The notes under the pieces were generated by a model. It searched no databases and was not told the origin of the DNA. It was given only the letters and a program-made list of their open reading frames with translations. Both the position numbers and the translations under genes were made by a program. Shown here one piece after another: positions 44,413 through 56,169 of a stretch of 64,000 bases of DNA (position 1 is the stretch's first letter; every line of letters begins with the position of its first letter). Source of the stretch: Notamacropus eugenii (lineage: Eukaryota > Chordata > Mammalia > Diprotodontia > Macropodidae); the NCBI RefSeq assembly GCF_028372415.1, contig NC_092879.1, forward strand, positions 65,301,651 through 65,365,650, in the 5' to 3' direction.

Positions 44413-45408
44413 CCAGAAGAAGAGGAAATCAAGGAGGGCCTGCTGGGTCTGTGGCCTAAATCATGGGCCACCCACCACATGGGCTCTGGGCTGTTGAGTT
44501 GGAAACCAGACCACTTGCAGGGTGGGAGTGTTTATCAACAGGCCACCTTAGCCTTCTGCAGCGCCAAGAGGCTGGAGGACGAGGGGGAAGCCTTCCTCCA
44601 TGAGGTAGAGGCTCATAAAAGGGACAGTGTGCCTCTGTGTGTTGCGAGGGCCTACGAGCAAGCTGGCCTGTCCCTGAGCAAGTGCGAGGAGCTGAACGTG
44701 GCTGCCCAGGCGCTGAATGACCTGGTCTATTTGTACCTGGAGAGCACCGAGGTAGACGTCTTGCCCGCGACCTTGAGGCGCTTCAGCCAGCTGCTCTAGA
44801 TCCAGGTCCCGCACCAAAGGGTGTAACTCTACTGGGGGGGGTCCTATCTATTTGAGGTGGACGACGGCTACCTGCCCACCCTGGACTTCATTGGCCCAGC
44901 CTCCAAGGCGCCGGTGAGGGGCGAGTGCTACAGGGACACTGTGATCTGCCTGCACCAGGGAAAGCACATGTATATGGAGGTCGAGGGCTTCACCTTGTGC
45001 CACCAGAGAGCCATGGTGCAGTGTCTAGCCCACCTGTGTCACCTGGAATTCCCTTGCGCCTCCAACTGCATGGAAGACTGCCGTGCTCTAATTCCAACTT
45101 TCCAAATCAGTGACGACTGTGTGATGATGGAAAAGCACCTGAATTCATTTGAAGACCAGGACCAAGACAGAGTGGGCCAGGTCTGCAGCTCTCGTGTCAC
45201 AATGCTGATGGGACTTGACATCGAGAACCTGGGGGCCACTGTTTTCCCACCTCCATCTGCATGCATGTCCCCCTCCGATAAAGACGATCATGGAGACACA
45301 GCAACAAGGGAGGAGGAGGAGGAGGAGGAGGAGAAGGAGGAGGAGGAGGAGACAGAGGAGGAGGAGGAGAAGGAAGAGGAATGTGTTGTCTCTCTATCCA
45401 TGGAATGA
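44413..45408 (+). pseudogene. gamma-SNAP-like pseudogene
   Basis: Collinear with the full-length copies but damaged. The expected ATG reads CCA (44413-44415). In-frame stops occur at 44797-44799 (Glu of LLES lost) and 44824-44826 (Cys of VVCLY lost). The segment covering FKHLDKEYGKM is deleted near 45200. Conserved blocks are still readable: ATLAFCSAKRLED, ARAYEQAGLSLSK, ASKAPVRGECYRDT, LCHQRAMVQCLAHLC, DQDQDRVGQVCSS. The acidic tail has expanded as a GAG-rich run (about 45311-45380) and ends at SME before a TGA. It is the most diverged member, so probably the oldest duplicate here. Short open pieces (44479-44799 and about 44857-45408) are remnants. Confidence 0.88.
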
Positions 45409-46262
45409 ATGTACCATCTCTTCATCTGTGCTTCCTAGATCAATGAATTGATTTAAGCTAATTAGTTAAAAACAATAAACGTTCTGTTATACCTGTCCTG
45501 TGTGTGTATGTGTGTGCGTGTCTGTCCTCTGTCCCATCATACCTGTGCTCAGCCTCTTTACTTCAAATGGGCATGGAAACCTTTGGGTTCCTCCCCCTTC
45601 CTGATGACCCCTGTGTACCAGCCTCTCAGAGTAGATCCATTACTTCCATGGTTAAATATTTTCCCGTTACTGATTGATCAATGCTGGCTCAAAGTGATGT
45701 GTTCCAGTAGAAAACCATGAAATAGGTTACTCTCTGCCTTCCTGCTCCCCCTTCCTCTTCTTTCACCATGATCCTCACGACCTGGTTCTTACATTCATGG
45801 ACATTTGACCACCCAAACTCCTTAGGCTGAGATTATAGAACACCTGAAAATTGTGAGACTTTCTTCCTGTGTCTCCCACGGTTACCATTTTAAGACACAC
45901 TGCCCAGACCTTGAAGTGTGTAAATGACTTAAACTTTTCCCTGCAAAATGGAAATGAGCTTCATTCAATAAGCTTCAGCTTGAGGCTCAGGTGCGGGATA
46001 AGGAACAGGATCAATTGTCAACCTGGAGGGGACTTGAGCTGTTCCACCCAGTCTAATCCCCTCATTTTACATAGGAGGTAGCCCTGGGGCCCAAAGAAGT
46101 TAACTTGCTCAGGAACCCAATGGTGACAGGCCACAGGGAACAGGCACAGGCATGATGGGCCCACTGGGTATTTCAATTCCAAATATAATAAAGAAGTGAA
46201 ATCAAGCTGGAGTGGAAATGGGACTAGACAAGAGAGAAAGGCATATAACCAAGGAGTCATGG
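45409..46262 (+). other. 3' flank with poly(A) signal and MIR-like fragment
   Basis: AATAAA at 45474-45479, GT-rich run about 45501-45524, MIR-like antisense fragment about 46050-46130. The flank is cut at ~46262, where the tail of the 3.9/18.0-kb duplicated block begins. Confidence 0.65.
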
Positions 46263-46594
46263 AAACTCCCCTTCCAAAGCCACCTCCCACCTACCTTGTA
46301 TGTCTCTTGCATGTACCTCTACATGGACATATTGGCTTTAGGTAGCAGACACAGCAGATAGAGAGCCAGTCCTGGGATCAAGAAGATCTGAGTTCACGTT
46401 TGACCTCAGATAATTTATAGCTCTGTGACCTTGGTCAAATCATTTTTAAAAAACTGCCCAAAGTTCACCATCTGCAAAATGGAGATTATGGATACACCGT
46501 TCAGGGTTGTTGTGAGGACCAGCTGAGGTGGTAGAATAAATGCCTGCTCTCTTCCCCTTATACAGCAAGGTGACATGGGGGGGATAGAGCCCTG
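46263..46594 (+). mobile_element. CORE/MIR-type SINE with short duplicated lead-in
   Basis: About 80 bases of the duplicated block (CTTCCAAAGCCACCTCCCAC) precede a SINE with CACAGCAGATAGAGAGCCAG and GGGTTGTTGTGAGGACCAG. It runs into the minisatellite exactly as at 4.2 kb. Confidence 0.65.
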
Positions 46595-46842
46595 TCCCCA
46601 TCTGTCCTTGTGTCCCCATGTATCTGTCCATGTATTCTCATCTGTCTGCGTCTGCCATCAGTCTGTCCATGTTTCCCCACCTGTACTTGTGTCCCCATCT
46701 GCCCGTGTCTCCATCTGCCTGTGTGTCCCCATCTGTCTATCCATTTTGTCCCCATCTGCCTGTGTCTCCATCTGTCTGTATGTCCCCACCTGTGTGTCCA
46801 TTTTGTCCCCATCTGTCTGTGTGTTCCCATATGCCCCTGAGC
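46595..46842 (+). repeat. CT/GT-rich minisatellite
   Basis: Units near CCCCATCTGTCTGTGTGT, including a near-perfect internal repeat of a 66-base segment (CCATTTTGTCCCCATCTG appears twice). Confidence 0.85.
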
Positions 46843-47630
46843 TTTCCTTAGATTATTTGTTGTGAAATTCTTTTGAGTTCTTATATCCTTACTTTAAAAA
46901 TCATTCCTAAGGAAATCCAGCACTCTCACTTCCAAAGAAATGCTTAATGTGAATAATCAGGGTGACAAAGATGCAGTTTCCTAGGCATGAGGATTTGTAG
47001 CTGCACTGGCTTGGGGATGGGTCTGAATTTGGTTTTCCAATCTTTGCCCAAGGATTGACGGGTACATATATGTCAGTAAACTGTGTTATGCTCTGTGTTC
47101 ACAATCTTTGTAGAGGGACTGAGATTTTCACTCAGAAAGTCTGGAAGGTGTAGTAAAGAACCTAGATGTGGATGAGACTTTGGGGAAGATTCCTCTCCTC
47201 TCTGCCTGGGCCTACATTTCAGCCCTTGTTGGTGCCTCTGTCCTTTCTATGTGCTCTGTGCAATTGTACTCGACATACACACTGTCTGTGGATAGATTTC
47301 TGCTATGTTTGCCAGAGCGCACCTACAGATTCCTTACTGTGAACGATTGAATTCTGGCTGGATTTGGACTGTCCATTCTCTTCCTTGACCAGGGATACAC
47401 TTTTTGGCTGCTTGAGCCTCGTACTGGCTGTGCTTTTCCTCCATTGCACTTTCTAAGTTTTGCACACTATTGGTGGATGGTTGTGAGCGAATGTGGCCAA
47501 GAGTATATTTTATGCCCCCCTGCTGTGAAGGACGTTGGCATGTGTGAGATTTCATGGGAGATTCTCTTTCTCTACACCAGGGACCCCATTTCAGGAGCTT
47601 CTGTTCTCTTCCTGCTTTCCCTCAAGCCTG
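46843..47630 (+). repeat. 'M' module copy 5 (3' part) and satellite
   Basis: It enters the M module partway (GAGCTTTCCTTAGATTATTT) and continues through GTAGAGGGACTGAGATTTTC. Satellite phrases follow that match 6880-7350. Confidence 0.6.
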
Positions 47631-48592
47631 ATGTATCTGTCTGTGTGTCCCCATCTGCTCCACGAGTCCCCTTCTTTCTGGGTGTCACCATCAATCTGTG
47701 TATCTCCTATCTCTCCATGTGTCCCCATATGTTTGTCCGTGCATCCTCATCTGTTGTGTCCCCATCTGTCTGTGTGTCTCCTCTCTGTACTTGTGTTGTC
47801 CTCTGTGTATCCCCAGAGTTCTGATATTGTGTCCCCATCTGCCTCTCCCTGTGTCCCCCATGTGTCTGTCTGTGTCTTTCCATCTGTCTCTGTGTCCTCA
47901 TTTTTCTCTCTGTGTGTCCCATCTAGCTGTGTGTCCCTATCTGTCCATGTCTCTCATATCTGTTCATGTGTCCCCATCTATCTGTGTGTCCCCATCTGTT
48001 TTTCTGAGTGTCTCCATCAGTCTGTGCATGGGTCCCCATCTGGTTATCATTGTTTCCCTGTCTTTGTTTCCTAATCTGTCTGTCTGTGTGTCCACATCTG
48101 TCTCTGTGTCCCCATTTGTCTGTCTGTGTGTCCCAATCTGTTGGGTGACCTCATCTGTCCTTGTGTCTCCTATCAGTCTGTGAATCCCCAGCTCTCTTTC
48201 TGTGTTTCCCCATTTGTGTTTCCCAGTTTGTCTGTCCTTGTGTCCCCATTGTCTCTGTGTTCCCAACTGTCTCTCCATGTGTTCCCATCTGCCTGTGTGT
48301 ACTTCTGTCTGTATGTGCCTGTCTGTGTCTCCATTTCTCTTTGTGTCCCCATCTGTACGAATGTCTCCTAACTGTCTGTGTGTCCCCATCGGTCTGTCTG
48401 TGTGTCCTCATCTTTCTCGGTGTCCCCATTGGTCTGTCCGTGTGTCCCAATCTGTTGGGTGACCTCATCTGTCCTTGTGTCTCCTATCTGTCTGTGAATC
48501 CGCAGCTGTCCTTCTGTGTTTCCCCATCTATGTTTTCCAGTCTGTCTGTCTTTGTGTCCCCATTGTCTGTGTGTCCCTGTCTGTAAGGTTGT
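47631..48592 (+). repeat. CT/GT-rich minisatellite (longest + strand array)
   Basis: About 0.96 kb. A higher-order direct repeat is visible: the ~138-base stretch starting GTGTCCCAATCTGTTGGGTG at about 48127 recurs at about 48443, offset ~316 bases. Large open frames on both strands are composition artefacts. Confidence 0.9.
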
Positions 48593-50855
48593 TCATTTGG
48601 GGAATTGTGGCCTACTTCCTGGGGTCCCTCTGGACAAAGGGGCTATCTACTCTCAAGTGACTGTTCATGGAGCATGTTAGTTGCTACTGGCACATGAGTT
48701 GGGACCCCATGCTGTGAATCACTCCATAGATATGAGATTTTTTTGTGTACTTTCCTCTTCTACGTCCTGGGTCTCGATTTCAGACCATTATAGGTACTTG
48801 GGTCATTTCCTTGTGTACCCTAGAACCCTCTTGTAGCCATAGGCAGTCTGTGGATAGATTTCTTGAGTGTCTGCTACATCCCATCATCAGCCCCACTGTG
48901 AGTGAGTTAATTTAGTGTAGATTCTGGGTGTGCATTCCTTTTTCTTGGCCAGGGGCATACTTCAAGAGAATTGTGGCGTAGTTCTAGCTGTGCTTTTGCG
49001 CCACTGTTCTTTCTCAGGGCTGCACACTTTTGGTGGGTCCCTCTTATGGAATCTGGCCCAGAATGAAAAGGTAGGGCCCCTGTGTGAGGGCCAGAGCCAT
49101 GGATGGGATTCTGGGGAAGATTCCTTTATTCTCTGCCTAAGGTTAGAATTCATCCCCTTCTGGTTCCACTGCCCTTTCTATGCACACCATGCAGTTGTCT
49201 TTCAGAGATATACAGTGTGTGGACAGATTTCTGCTTTGTTTGCCAGAGCGCACCTACAAACTCCCCAGTGTGAACGCCTGAATTCTGGCTGGATTTGGGC
49301 TGGCCATTCCCTTCCTTGACCAGGGACACACTTGCTGTACTTTGGCCTCGTACTAGCTGTGCTTTTCCTTTTTTGGACTTTCTAAGTTTTGCACACTTTC
49401 AGGAAATGGATGTGAGGGAATGTGGCCCAGAGTGCAATGTAGGACCCCTGTGGTGAAGGCCTGTGTTTCAATTGGGATTTAGTGAAAGATTCCCTTTCTC
49501 TTTCTCTGGGTTTTCCTTTCAGGTGTTTCTTGTTCACTTCCTGGTTTCCCTGCAGACTGAAGGATTGCCTGGGAACTACGTATAGTTGTTGTAGACATTT
49601 CTTGGGTCATTCTATACCCTAAGGAAGTGGTTCACTGACTGCTTCAACATGGGCTTTTTTTCTATTTTTTGAAAATTTATTTTTCTTTCTTTCTATTTGG
49701 TTAAGCAATTTTTTGCCACTTTGGATTTCTTCTTGAACATTTTTATCCTTTTTTGCTGAAGAGATCATTTGGGGCATTCTGGCCTAATTCCTGGGGTCCC
49801 TCTCAACTAAGGGGCTGTCCACTCTCTAGTGGCATCATTTTAGTATTTTCCTACTGGAACCTCTGATTGGACTCCCTTCTGTGAAATCTAACAGTTTCTC
49901 AGCCTTCTTTGTTGCAGATTTCTCTTTTCTTTGTCTGGGTTTGGATTTCAGGCCATTCTGGCTGCTCTGATGCTTTCCATGGATAATTCAAAGTGTCCCG
50001 GGCAAACAGGCTGTCTGCATCGATTTTTGACATGTTTACTAGAGCCCATCCTCACCCCTACCACACTGTGAGTGATGGAATCCTGGGTGTATTCTGGCCA
50101 TCAATTCCCTTTTCTTTACCAGGGGCACATATATTAGGTGCTTTGGCAAGGTTCTGGTGCTGCTATTGGTTGGTTGGCCTTTCTACTGTCTGCAGGCTGT
50201 GAGGGATGTGAGGGAATCTTGCCAAGAGTGTAATTTAGGTCTCCCTGTTGTGAAGGCCTGTGGCTTGGATGGAATTTATTTGAAGATTCTCTTTCCCAAT
50301 ACCTGGGTCTCCATTTCAGATGCTTCTAGTCCACTTTGTGCTTTCCCTCTAGACTGAAGGAATGCCTTGGTACCACGTTTAATCAGTGGAGACATTTCCA
50401 GCCTCACTTTTAAAGGTCAAGTAGGTGGTTCAATGACTGCTTCTGCGTGGGCTTTCTTGGTGTACTCTCTGATTCACTGTCACTGTGAAGCTGATTGAGG
50501 GGATTCTGCATGAGATCCTATTGTCAGTCAGGATTCAAGGACCATTCAAGGTCACAAGAACATCTTTGACAGATTTGAGGGGATCTGTTTTGTGGTCCCT
50601 GGAAGGGCCCCCACTGTGACTGCCTGCTTTAAGTTGAGGGCTTTGTTTCATTGTCATAATCTCTTTCTCTATGGCATTCCTAGTGGCCAATGTGCTCTTC
50701 CACTGATGCTTCCTGTAACTCAGGAGATTTTCCTAGTAACCACAATGTCCTTGGATCATTTTCCGTAGTATTACCTCAAAGGAGCCCCTTGGAGGACCTG
50801 CCTCTTTTTCTGCTGGCATCACTGAGAAGAACAGTGTCACTTGCTACTGCGGGGA
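48593..50855 (+). repeat. Satellite-like higher-order repeat, block 8
   Basis: Phrases GTCTCGATTTCAGACCATTA near 48771, GGATTTCAGGCCATTCTGG near 49942, AGACTGAAGGAATGCCTTGG near 50352. The 48.6-49.1 kb part has its inverted counterpart at 59.6-60.2 kb. No gene is supported. Confidence 0.7.
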
Positions 50856-51479
50856 TGTAAGAGAGCCCCTGAAGGCTGGGTTTGAAGGCAGCACAAGGAA
50901 AAAGAAAGCCAGTCTGTCATGCATATGCCAACACCAGCTCAGCAAATGAAGAAGGACCTGTATTACCATCATGTCAGTCTTCTATGTCTCTGGTACATCC
51001 CTCTATAGTCAGACCATGCTACAGAATGGCATCACATGACATGGCCCCAAGATTTCACAGAGCTTATTTCAGGGGGGGAGAGACATAGGAATAGTATCTA
51101 GACATTTCCTTACATTATTTGTTGTGAAATTCTTTTGAGTTCTTATCACTAGTCTTACCTCTTTAGAAATGTTTCCTAATGAAATTCAGCACTCTCAGTT
51201 CCAAAGAAATGCTTACTTTTAATGATCAGTGTAACAAAGATCCAGTCTCCTAGACATGAGCACTTTTAGCTCTGCTGTCTTGGGGATAGGTCTGACCTTG
51301 GCTTCCCAAACTTTACCCAAGTTTTATGGGAACATATATGTCAATAACCTGTGATACCCACTGTGTTCAGAAGTTTGTGTTGGAACTTAACTCGATAAAC
51401 TCCTAGGATATTGCCTGAGACACAGAGAATCGATGATGACAGAAATAACATTTAAGTGACAGAGTTAGGATAGGAAGAA
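50856..51479 (+). repeat. 'M' module, copy 6
   Basis: GGCTGGGTTTGAAGGCAGCA, TCTTGGGGATAGGTCTGACC, then CCTAGGATATTGCCTGAGAC, continuing into the copy-B module as in copy 3. Confidence 0.6.
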
Positions 51480-51873
51480 GCCCTACCCTTGGGCAAGTTA
51501 AACTTTGTGCTGTAGGGACTAACGAAAACTCACAGATGGGGGAAGGGCTCTGCATTGATGAAGGGAGGTTGTTTGTTGGGAGCACCTGACATTAGTATAT
51601 CACAGATTCTTTCATTATCATAACTGCATTTTCTCAGTTAAAGTCCTCCTTCCAAGTCAGTACATTAACGAACTTACGTTCCTTCCCTGTATCCAATAAT
51701 GGTTTGTTGTGGACAAACAACCTGCTGGCCAACCTTCTGTCTTGAGTTTGGCTGATCTGTGTGTAACAATCATCTGGCACATACCCCCTGATACCACTTG
51801 GACCTTCCACTAAATGCTGCCACACCCTCCCCCACTTTAGAACCTTGGACAACAGGGCATTCTTTATTTCCTT

Positions 51874-51888
51874 GAAATTCCTTACCTT
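51874..51888 (+). repeat. Target-site duplication, left (ubiquitin retrocopy)
   Basis: GAAATTCCTTACCTT, repeated exactly at 52264-52278. The duplicate module without insertion reads GAAATTCTTTATTT at 28791-28804. Confidence 0.92.
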
Positions 51889-52263
51889 CAGATCCTCGGA
51901 GGACAGGAGTTGACTCTGTTGTTCAGTGTGTGCTTTGCCGTTGCCACCGCTTGACAGTGCAGATCTTTCTGAAGACCTTGACTGGCAAGACCATCACCCT
52001 TGAAGCAGAGCTCAGTGACACCATTGAGAATGTCAAGGCAAAGATCCAAGACAAAGAAGGCATCCCCCCAGATCAGCAGAGGCTGATCTTTGCTGGAAAG
52101 CAGTTGGAAGATGGGCGTACCCTGTCTGACTACAACATCCAGAAAAAATCCACCCTGCACTTGAGGGGAGGTGTCTAAATTCCCTCAAGTTTCTTTCAAG
52201 CTTTTGAGTAATTTCACTGCACTTTTCTTTCAATAAAGTTGTTGCATTGCCCCCCCGCAAAAA
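51889..52263 (+). pseudogene. Processed ubiquitin (UBC-type) retrocopy
   Basis: It contains a 5'UTR-like CGCTTGACA directly before the ubiquitin frame, one ubiquitin unit, a C-terminal Val, and a 3'UTR with AATAAA (52232-52237) followed by GTTGTTGCATTGC, the end typical of UBC mRNA. The start codon is GTG (51957-51959). The unit reads [18 protein letters not shown]... and lacks the four residues VLRL before RGG, with further substitutions (V5L, V17A, P19L, E64K). Only one unit is present where UBC encodes several in tandem, so the copy arose from, or collapsed to, a single unit. Direct repeats GAAATTCCTTACCTT flank it (51874-51888 and 52264-52278). The A-rich tail is very short. It is unlikely to make functional ubiquitin, because the conjugation tail is altered and the ATG is lost. 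Confidence 0.93.
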
Positions 52264-52278
52264 GAAATTCCTTACCTT
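52264..52278 (+). repeat. Target-site duplication, right (ubiquitin retrocopy)
   Basis: Exact repeat of 51874-51888, directly after the short A tract. Confidence 0.92.
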
Positions 52279-53054
52279 TCTGCCAACTGAATTTTGCTGT
52301 AGAAAAAGTTGGTGACATAATCCTCCATTCCTTGTATTTGATCTATTAACTAGTGTCACAGCTCATAAATATTTTTTTCTAACATGTTGTGATTTCTAGT
52401 AAATCTTGACTGAGTTTTAAACCATTTTGGTGTTTATAACTGACATGTCCCTTATTCCTCCTTCTTTTGTGACTTGAAGTTTCTTTTTTATTAATGATCA
52501 TTGACTCTTGACAGTTACAAATAAACCATTTCTTTGCAGGGATAATTTTGTCCCTTTACCTATAATATGCTTCAAATTCTTGTCCCAATTAAGTGAAGCC
52601 CAATGGGTATCATCAGAGCGGCTTTATTCTGAATTTTACTGTGAATGAGTCTAGAGTTACTCTTATATACAATGCCAGTTAATTCAGAATTTTAGATAGT
52701 TCAGTTTTACTGGCAAATGAAGATTAAAGACACAAGAAACCTTCAGTTGTTTATAATCAATCACTTTATTTAGTGACCAACACAGAGGAAAGCCAAGAAA
52801 AGACGGAGGACTGAGTGCACGATGCAGAAGATGCAGAGCACATCTAGGATAATCAGCGTCACGTCACAGAGGTGTCCTTAACTGGCTGGAAAGAGGCTGC
52901 AGGATGTTATTCCTCACTGGTGTCATGCTATCTTGCTTCCTGGAATCCAGAGCACACCTGCAGCCCCAGGACAGTGACATTGTCTGACAGGAACCTGACA
53001 CTGAGGAAGATCTTGTCTTACAAGGATCTTGGTTAGAGAGACTTGGTGGTGCTA

Positions 53055-53057
<3 letters not shown>

Positions 53058-53114
<57 letters not shown>
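53058..53114 (+). repeat. (CTG)19 trinucleotide repeat
   Basis: Nineteen uninterrupted CTG triplets (CAG on the - strand), lying at the start of the presumed - strand exon. The duplicate at 29577-29597 has seven triplets with a TTG interruption. Confidence 0.97.
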
Positions 53115-53115
<1 letters not shown>

Positions 53116-53390
53116 AAAATGAATAGATTAAAAAATACCTCCTGACCCCTGGAAATGTGAGGCTCTCCAAACCTGGAGGTTACTACATATTCCTCCATCA
53201 AAAAAACACCATATCCAGGGCTAATTCATGAAGTGTAAAGAAACTATATTAGGATGGGGCTTGTTTAGCATGTGTCAACTTGTATTGCGTCCTTTTGAAT
53301 GTGTAAACTATGTCCATTAATGTCACAGGGTTTGTAGGGGAGGATAAATGAGCCAAGGGTGCTTACCTGACTGGAGAATGCAATGCTTCT

Positions 53391-55855
53391 ACAGGGCTTT
53401 GTTTCAGATTCACAATCTGTTGCTCTATGGCATTCCTAGCGGAGAATGGACCCTTGCCTGATGCTCCCTCTAACCCACTTCCATTAAATCTCCCTCTAAT
53501 CCAAGAGATTTTCCCAGTAACCACAATGTTCTTGGATCATTTTCTGTGATATTCCCTCAAAGGAGCCGCTTGGAGGACCTCCTGCTTTGTCTGCTGGCAT
53601 CTTGGATAGTTCCTGTGTACCACTACCTGCCCACTTGGGTCCATTGTTTGTATTCACTTCAGCAGAACATTTCCTCTGTGGTCCACCTATAGGTTGTGAC
53701 ATAGCATCAGTGTCCCTCCACCCAAAGGCTCTCTGGGCTCATTTTTTTTTAACCAGTTTGTTCCTGGGTTGGATTTCTTTTTGACCATTCTTCTCCCTTG
53801 TGCTGAGGGGTTCGTTTGGAGGATTCTGGTCAACTATCTGGGTTGTCTTGAACCAGGGGCTGTCTACTCTCCAGTCATTGTACATGGATCACTACAGTGT
53901 GTTGGTGCTGGAAGCTTGGGGGGAAGCCCCTGCTGTGAATCATTAATTCTCTCTCAGAGTTTTGTTTTGCGGATTCTTCTTCTCTGTGATAGGGTCTGGA
54001 TTTCAGGCCATTCAGGCCCCTTTGCTGCTTTCCATTTATACACCAGAAATGTCCAGAGCAAACTGACAGTCCCAGTTGCTAGTGAGTGAATTCTGGGGAT
54101 GCTTCCTGCTCTCCATTTCCTTTTCATGACCAGGGGAATAATTTGTGGAAATTCTGGCCTCTTTCTAGCCATGCTTTTCCACCACTGTACTTTATCAGGT
54201 CTACAAACTCTTACTGGATCCAGATTAAGGATCCTGGCCCAGATTCCACCATAAGCCACCCCTGCTGTGAAAGTCTGACCCATGGATAGGATTTTGTTTA
54301 ATATTACCTTCTTCTATACCTGGGTCTCCATTTCAGGAGCTTTGGTCCATTTCCTACTTTCCATCTAGACTGAATGATTGCCTTGGGACCATGTGTTGTC
54401 ATTGTAGACACTTCTAGGGTCACTCTACAGCCCAAGGACCTGGTTCACTGTTTCTACATGGGCTTTCTTGTTGTTCTCTTTAACTCATTTTCACTGGGCA
54501 GCTAATTAAGGGGATTCTAGATGTGATCTTGTTGTCAGTCAGGACTGAGGGAATATTGATGGTCACAAGAACATCTTTTGACAGATATGTGGGGATCTGT
54601 TTTCTGTGGTGTAGTAACATGGTGACAGCCAGCTCTAAGTTGAGGGTTTTATTTCAGATTCATCTTCTTTTTCTCTGTCACATAGTTTAGGGAATTGGCC
54701 CATGCACAGATGTTCCCTCTAACCCAGCAGACTTTTTTCAGTAACTACAATGTGCCCAGATCAATTTTTGTGCGGTTTCTTCACCAGACTACCTTGGAGG
54801 ACATCTTACTGTGGCTCTTGGCACCTTGGATGGTTCCTGTGTTCCACAAACTGGGCAATCATGCCCATCACTTCTGTACAATTGAGCAGAACACGTCTAC
54901 TGTGTTCCACCTATAGGCCCTGCCAGAGCATCAGTGTCCCTGCATCCAAATGCATTCTGTGCCTTTTTTTTAATCAATTTTTTTCTAGGTTTGATTTGTT
55001 TTTGAACATTCTTCTCCTTTTTGCTGAGGAGTTTATGTAGGAGATTCTGACCTAGTAGTCTCATCTCATTTGCACCAGGGGTTGTTTGGTCTCCAGGCAT
55101 TGTTCATAGATCACTTTAGTGGGTTAGTGCTAGACCCTATGGTAGGACCCCCTGCTGTGAAACATGACTTCCTTCGTAGCATTTTGTGTTTCAGATTTCT
55201 ATTCTGTTTGCCTGGGTCTGGCTTTGAAGCCATTCAGGCCCCTCTGCTGCTTTCCATGGATACACTGGATCTGTCCTGGGCTGACTGGCCCTCTGTGCAT
55301 AGATTTCTAGGGTGCCTCCCTAGAACCTGTAGCACAGGATACAAATGCTCAGCTTTGCTTTTGTCACCTCTGTAACCTGCCATTATCTTATATTTCCAGC
55401 CCAAAGCATCACTATTTTCCTTCAGGGATTCTGTGCTTCTGTTTTACTGGGATGATCTTTGTTCTTCCTGCCACCCTCTGCCTGCCCTTTAGCTTAGACC
55501 TATGTTTCCTGGAAGCTTCCTTCTTCCTTCAAGGCTTTGCTTGACGCAGCCCAGACTTCCCGGCCCAGGAGCTACCACTTGCATGATTCCTTTCCCAATC
55601 TTTCCATAACTTCCAGTCCTGACACAGAAATCTGACTCAGTTAAACACTCTCTCTCCAATGATCACCTCTTCTTCCTCATGGTCTGTGAGTCCTTTGCCT
55701 GGAACTCAGCTTGGATCCCATCCAAAGAAGCTTGGAAGATTCTGAACCATCTTTCAGGTTTTTCTCAATGGGATCTGGTAGGCCTTAGCAAAAAACAGTT
55801 TGAAAGTTATTTTATAATCTTATTACAGAAAAGTTTGTTTTATTAAAACTCATTA
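53391..55855 (+). repeat. Satellite-like higher-order repeat, block 9, and pre-SINE module
   Basis: Phrases GGATTTCAGGCCATTCAGG near 53998, AGACTGAATGATTGCCTTGG near 54366, GTCTGGCTTTGAAGCCATTC near 55216. Pre-SINE module 55.42-55.85 kb. No gene is supported. Confidence 0.7.
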
Positions 55856-56085
55856 TTTATCATCAGATGGAATATCCTGTAGTGGGTAAAAAGCTGGACT
55901 TGGGGAGTCAGGGGACCTGGGTTTGAATTGAGCCTCGCTTAGTACCTGTGTCACATTGGGACAGTCATTTAAGCTCTGTGCCTCCATTTCCTCCTCTGTT
56001 GAGGATAATGGGCTGCGATGTCCCTTCTCAGCTTCACAACCCTGATCTTATGACTGTGATGTTGTTTCCATAGGACATTCTGGGG
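55856..56085 (+). mobile_element. MIR/marsupial-type SINE
   Basis: Landmarks: GGACTTGGGGAGTCAGGGGA, CCTGGGTTTGAATTGAGCC, CTCTGTGCCTCCATTTCC. Confidence 0.72.
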
Positions 56086-56169
56086 CTTCTCTCCCTCAAA
56101 CAGCACACCCCTGAGTAATGTTTTTTTCCTCTCTTTTCTTTCAGTAATTAGTATTAAAAAATATTCCCC

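Larger units (their letters stand above)
51480..53390 (-). repeat. Duplicated module with exon-like - strand signals (copy B)
   Basis: Counterpart of 28401-29910. - strand signals are retained: donor-like GTAAGC (complement of 53361-53366), acceptor TTCATTTTGCAG ending at 53112, AATAAA (complement of 52765-52770). It is interrupted by a ubiquitin retrocopy. The sequence upstream of the donor is cut after about 15 bases by satellite, so the preceding exon-like part is missing here. Confidence 0.4.

Noticed and set aside
51930-52178. Functional ubiquitin gene
   Set aside because: GTG in place of the start codon, loss of four residues before the terminal Gly-Gly, and retrocopy hallmarks (target duplication, mRNA-like ends).
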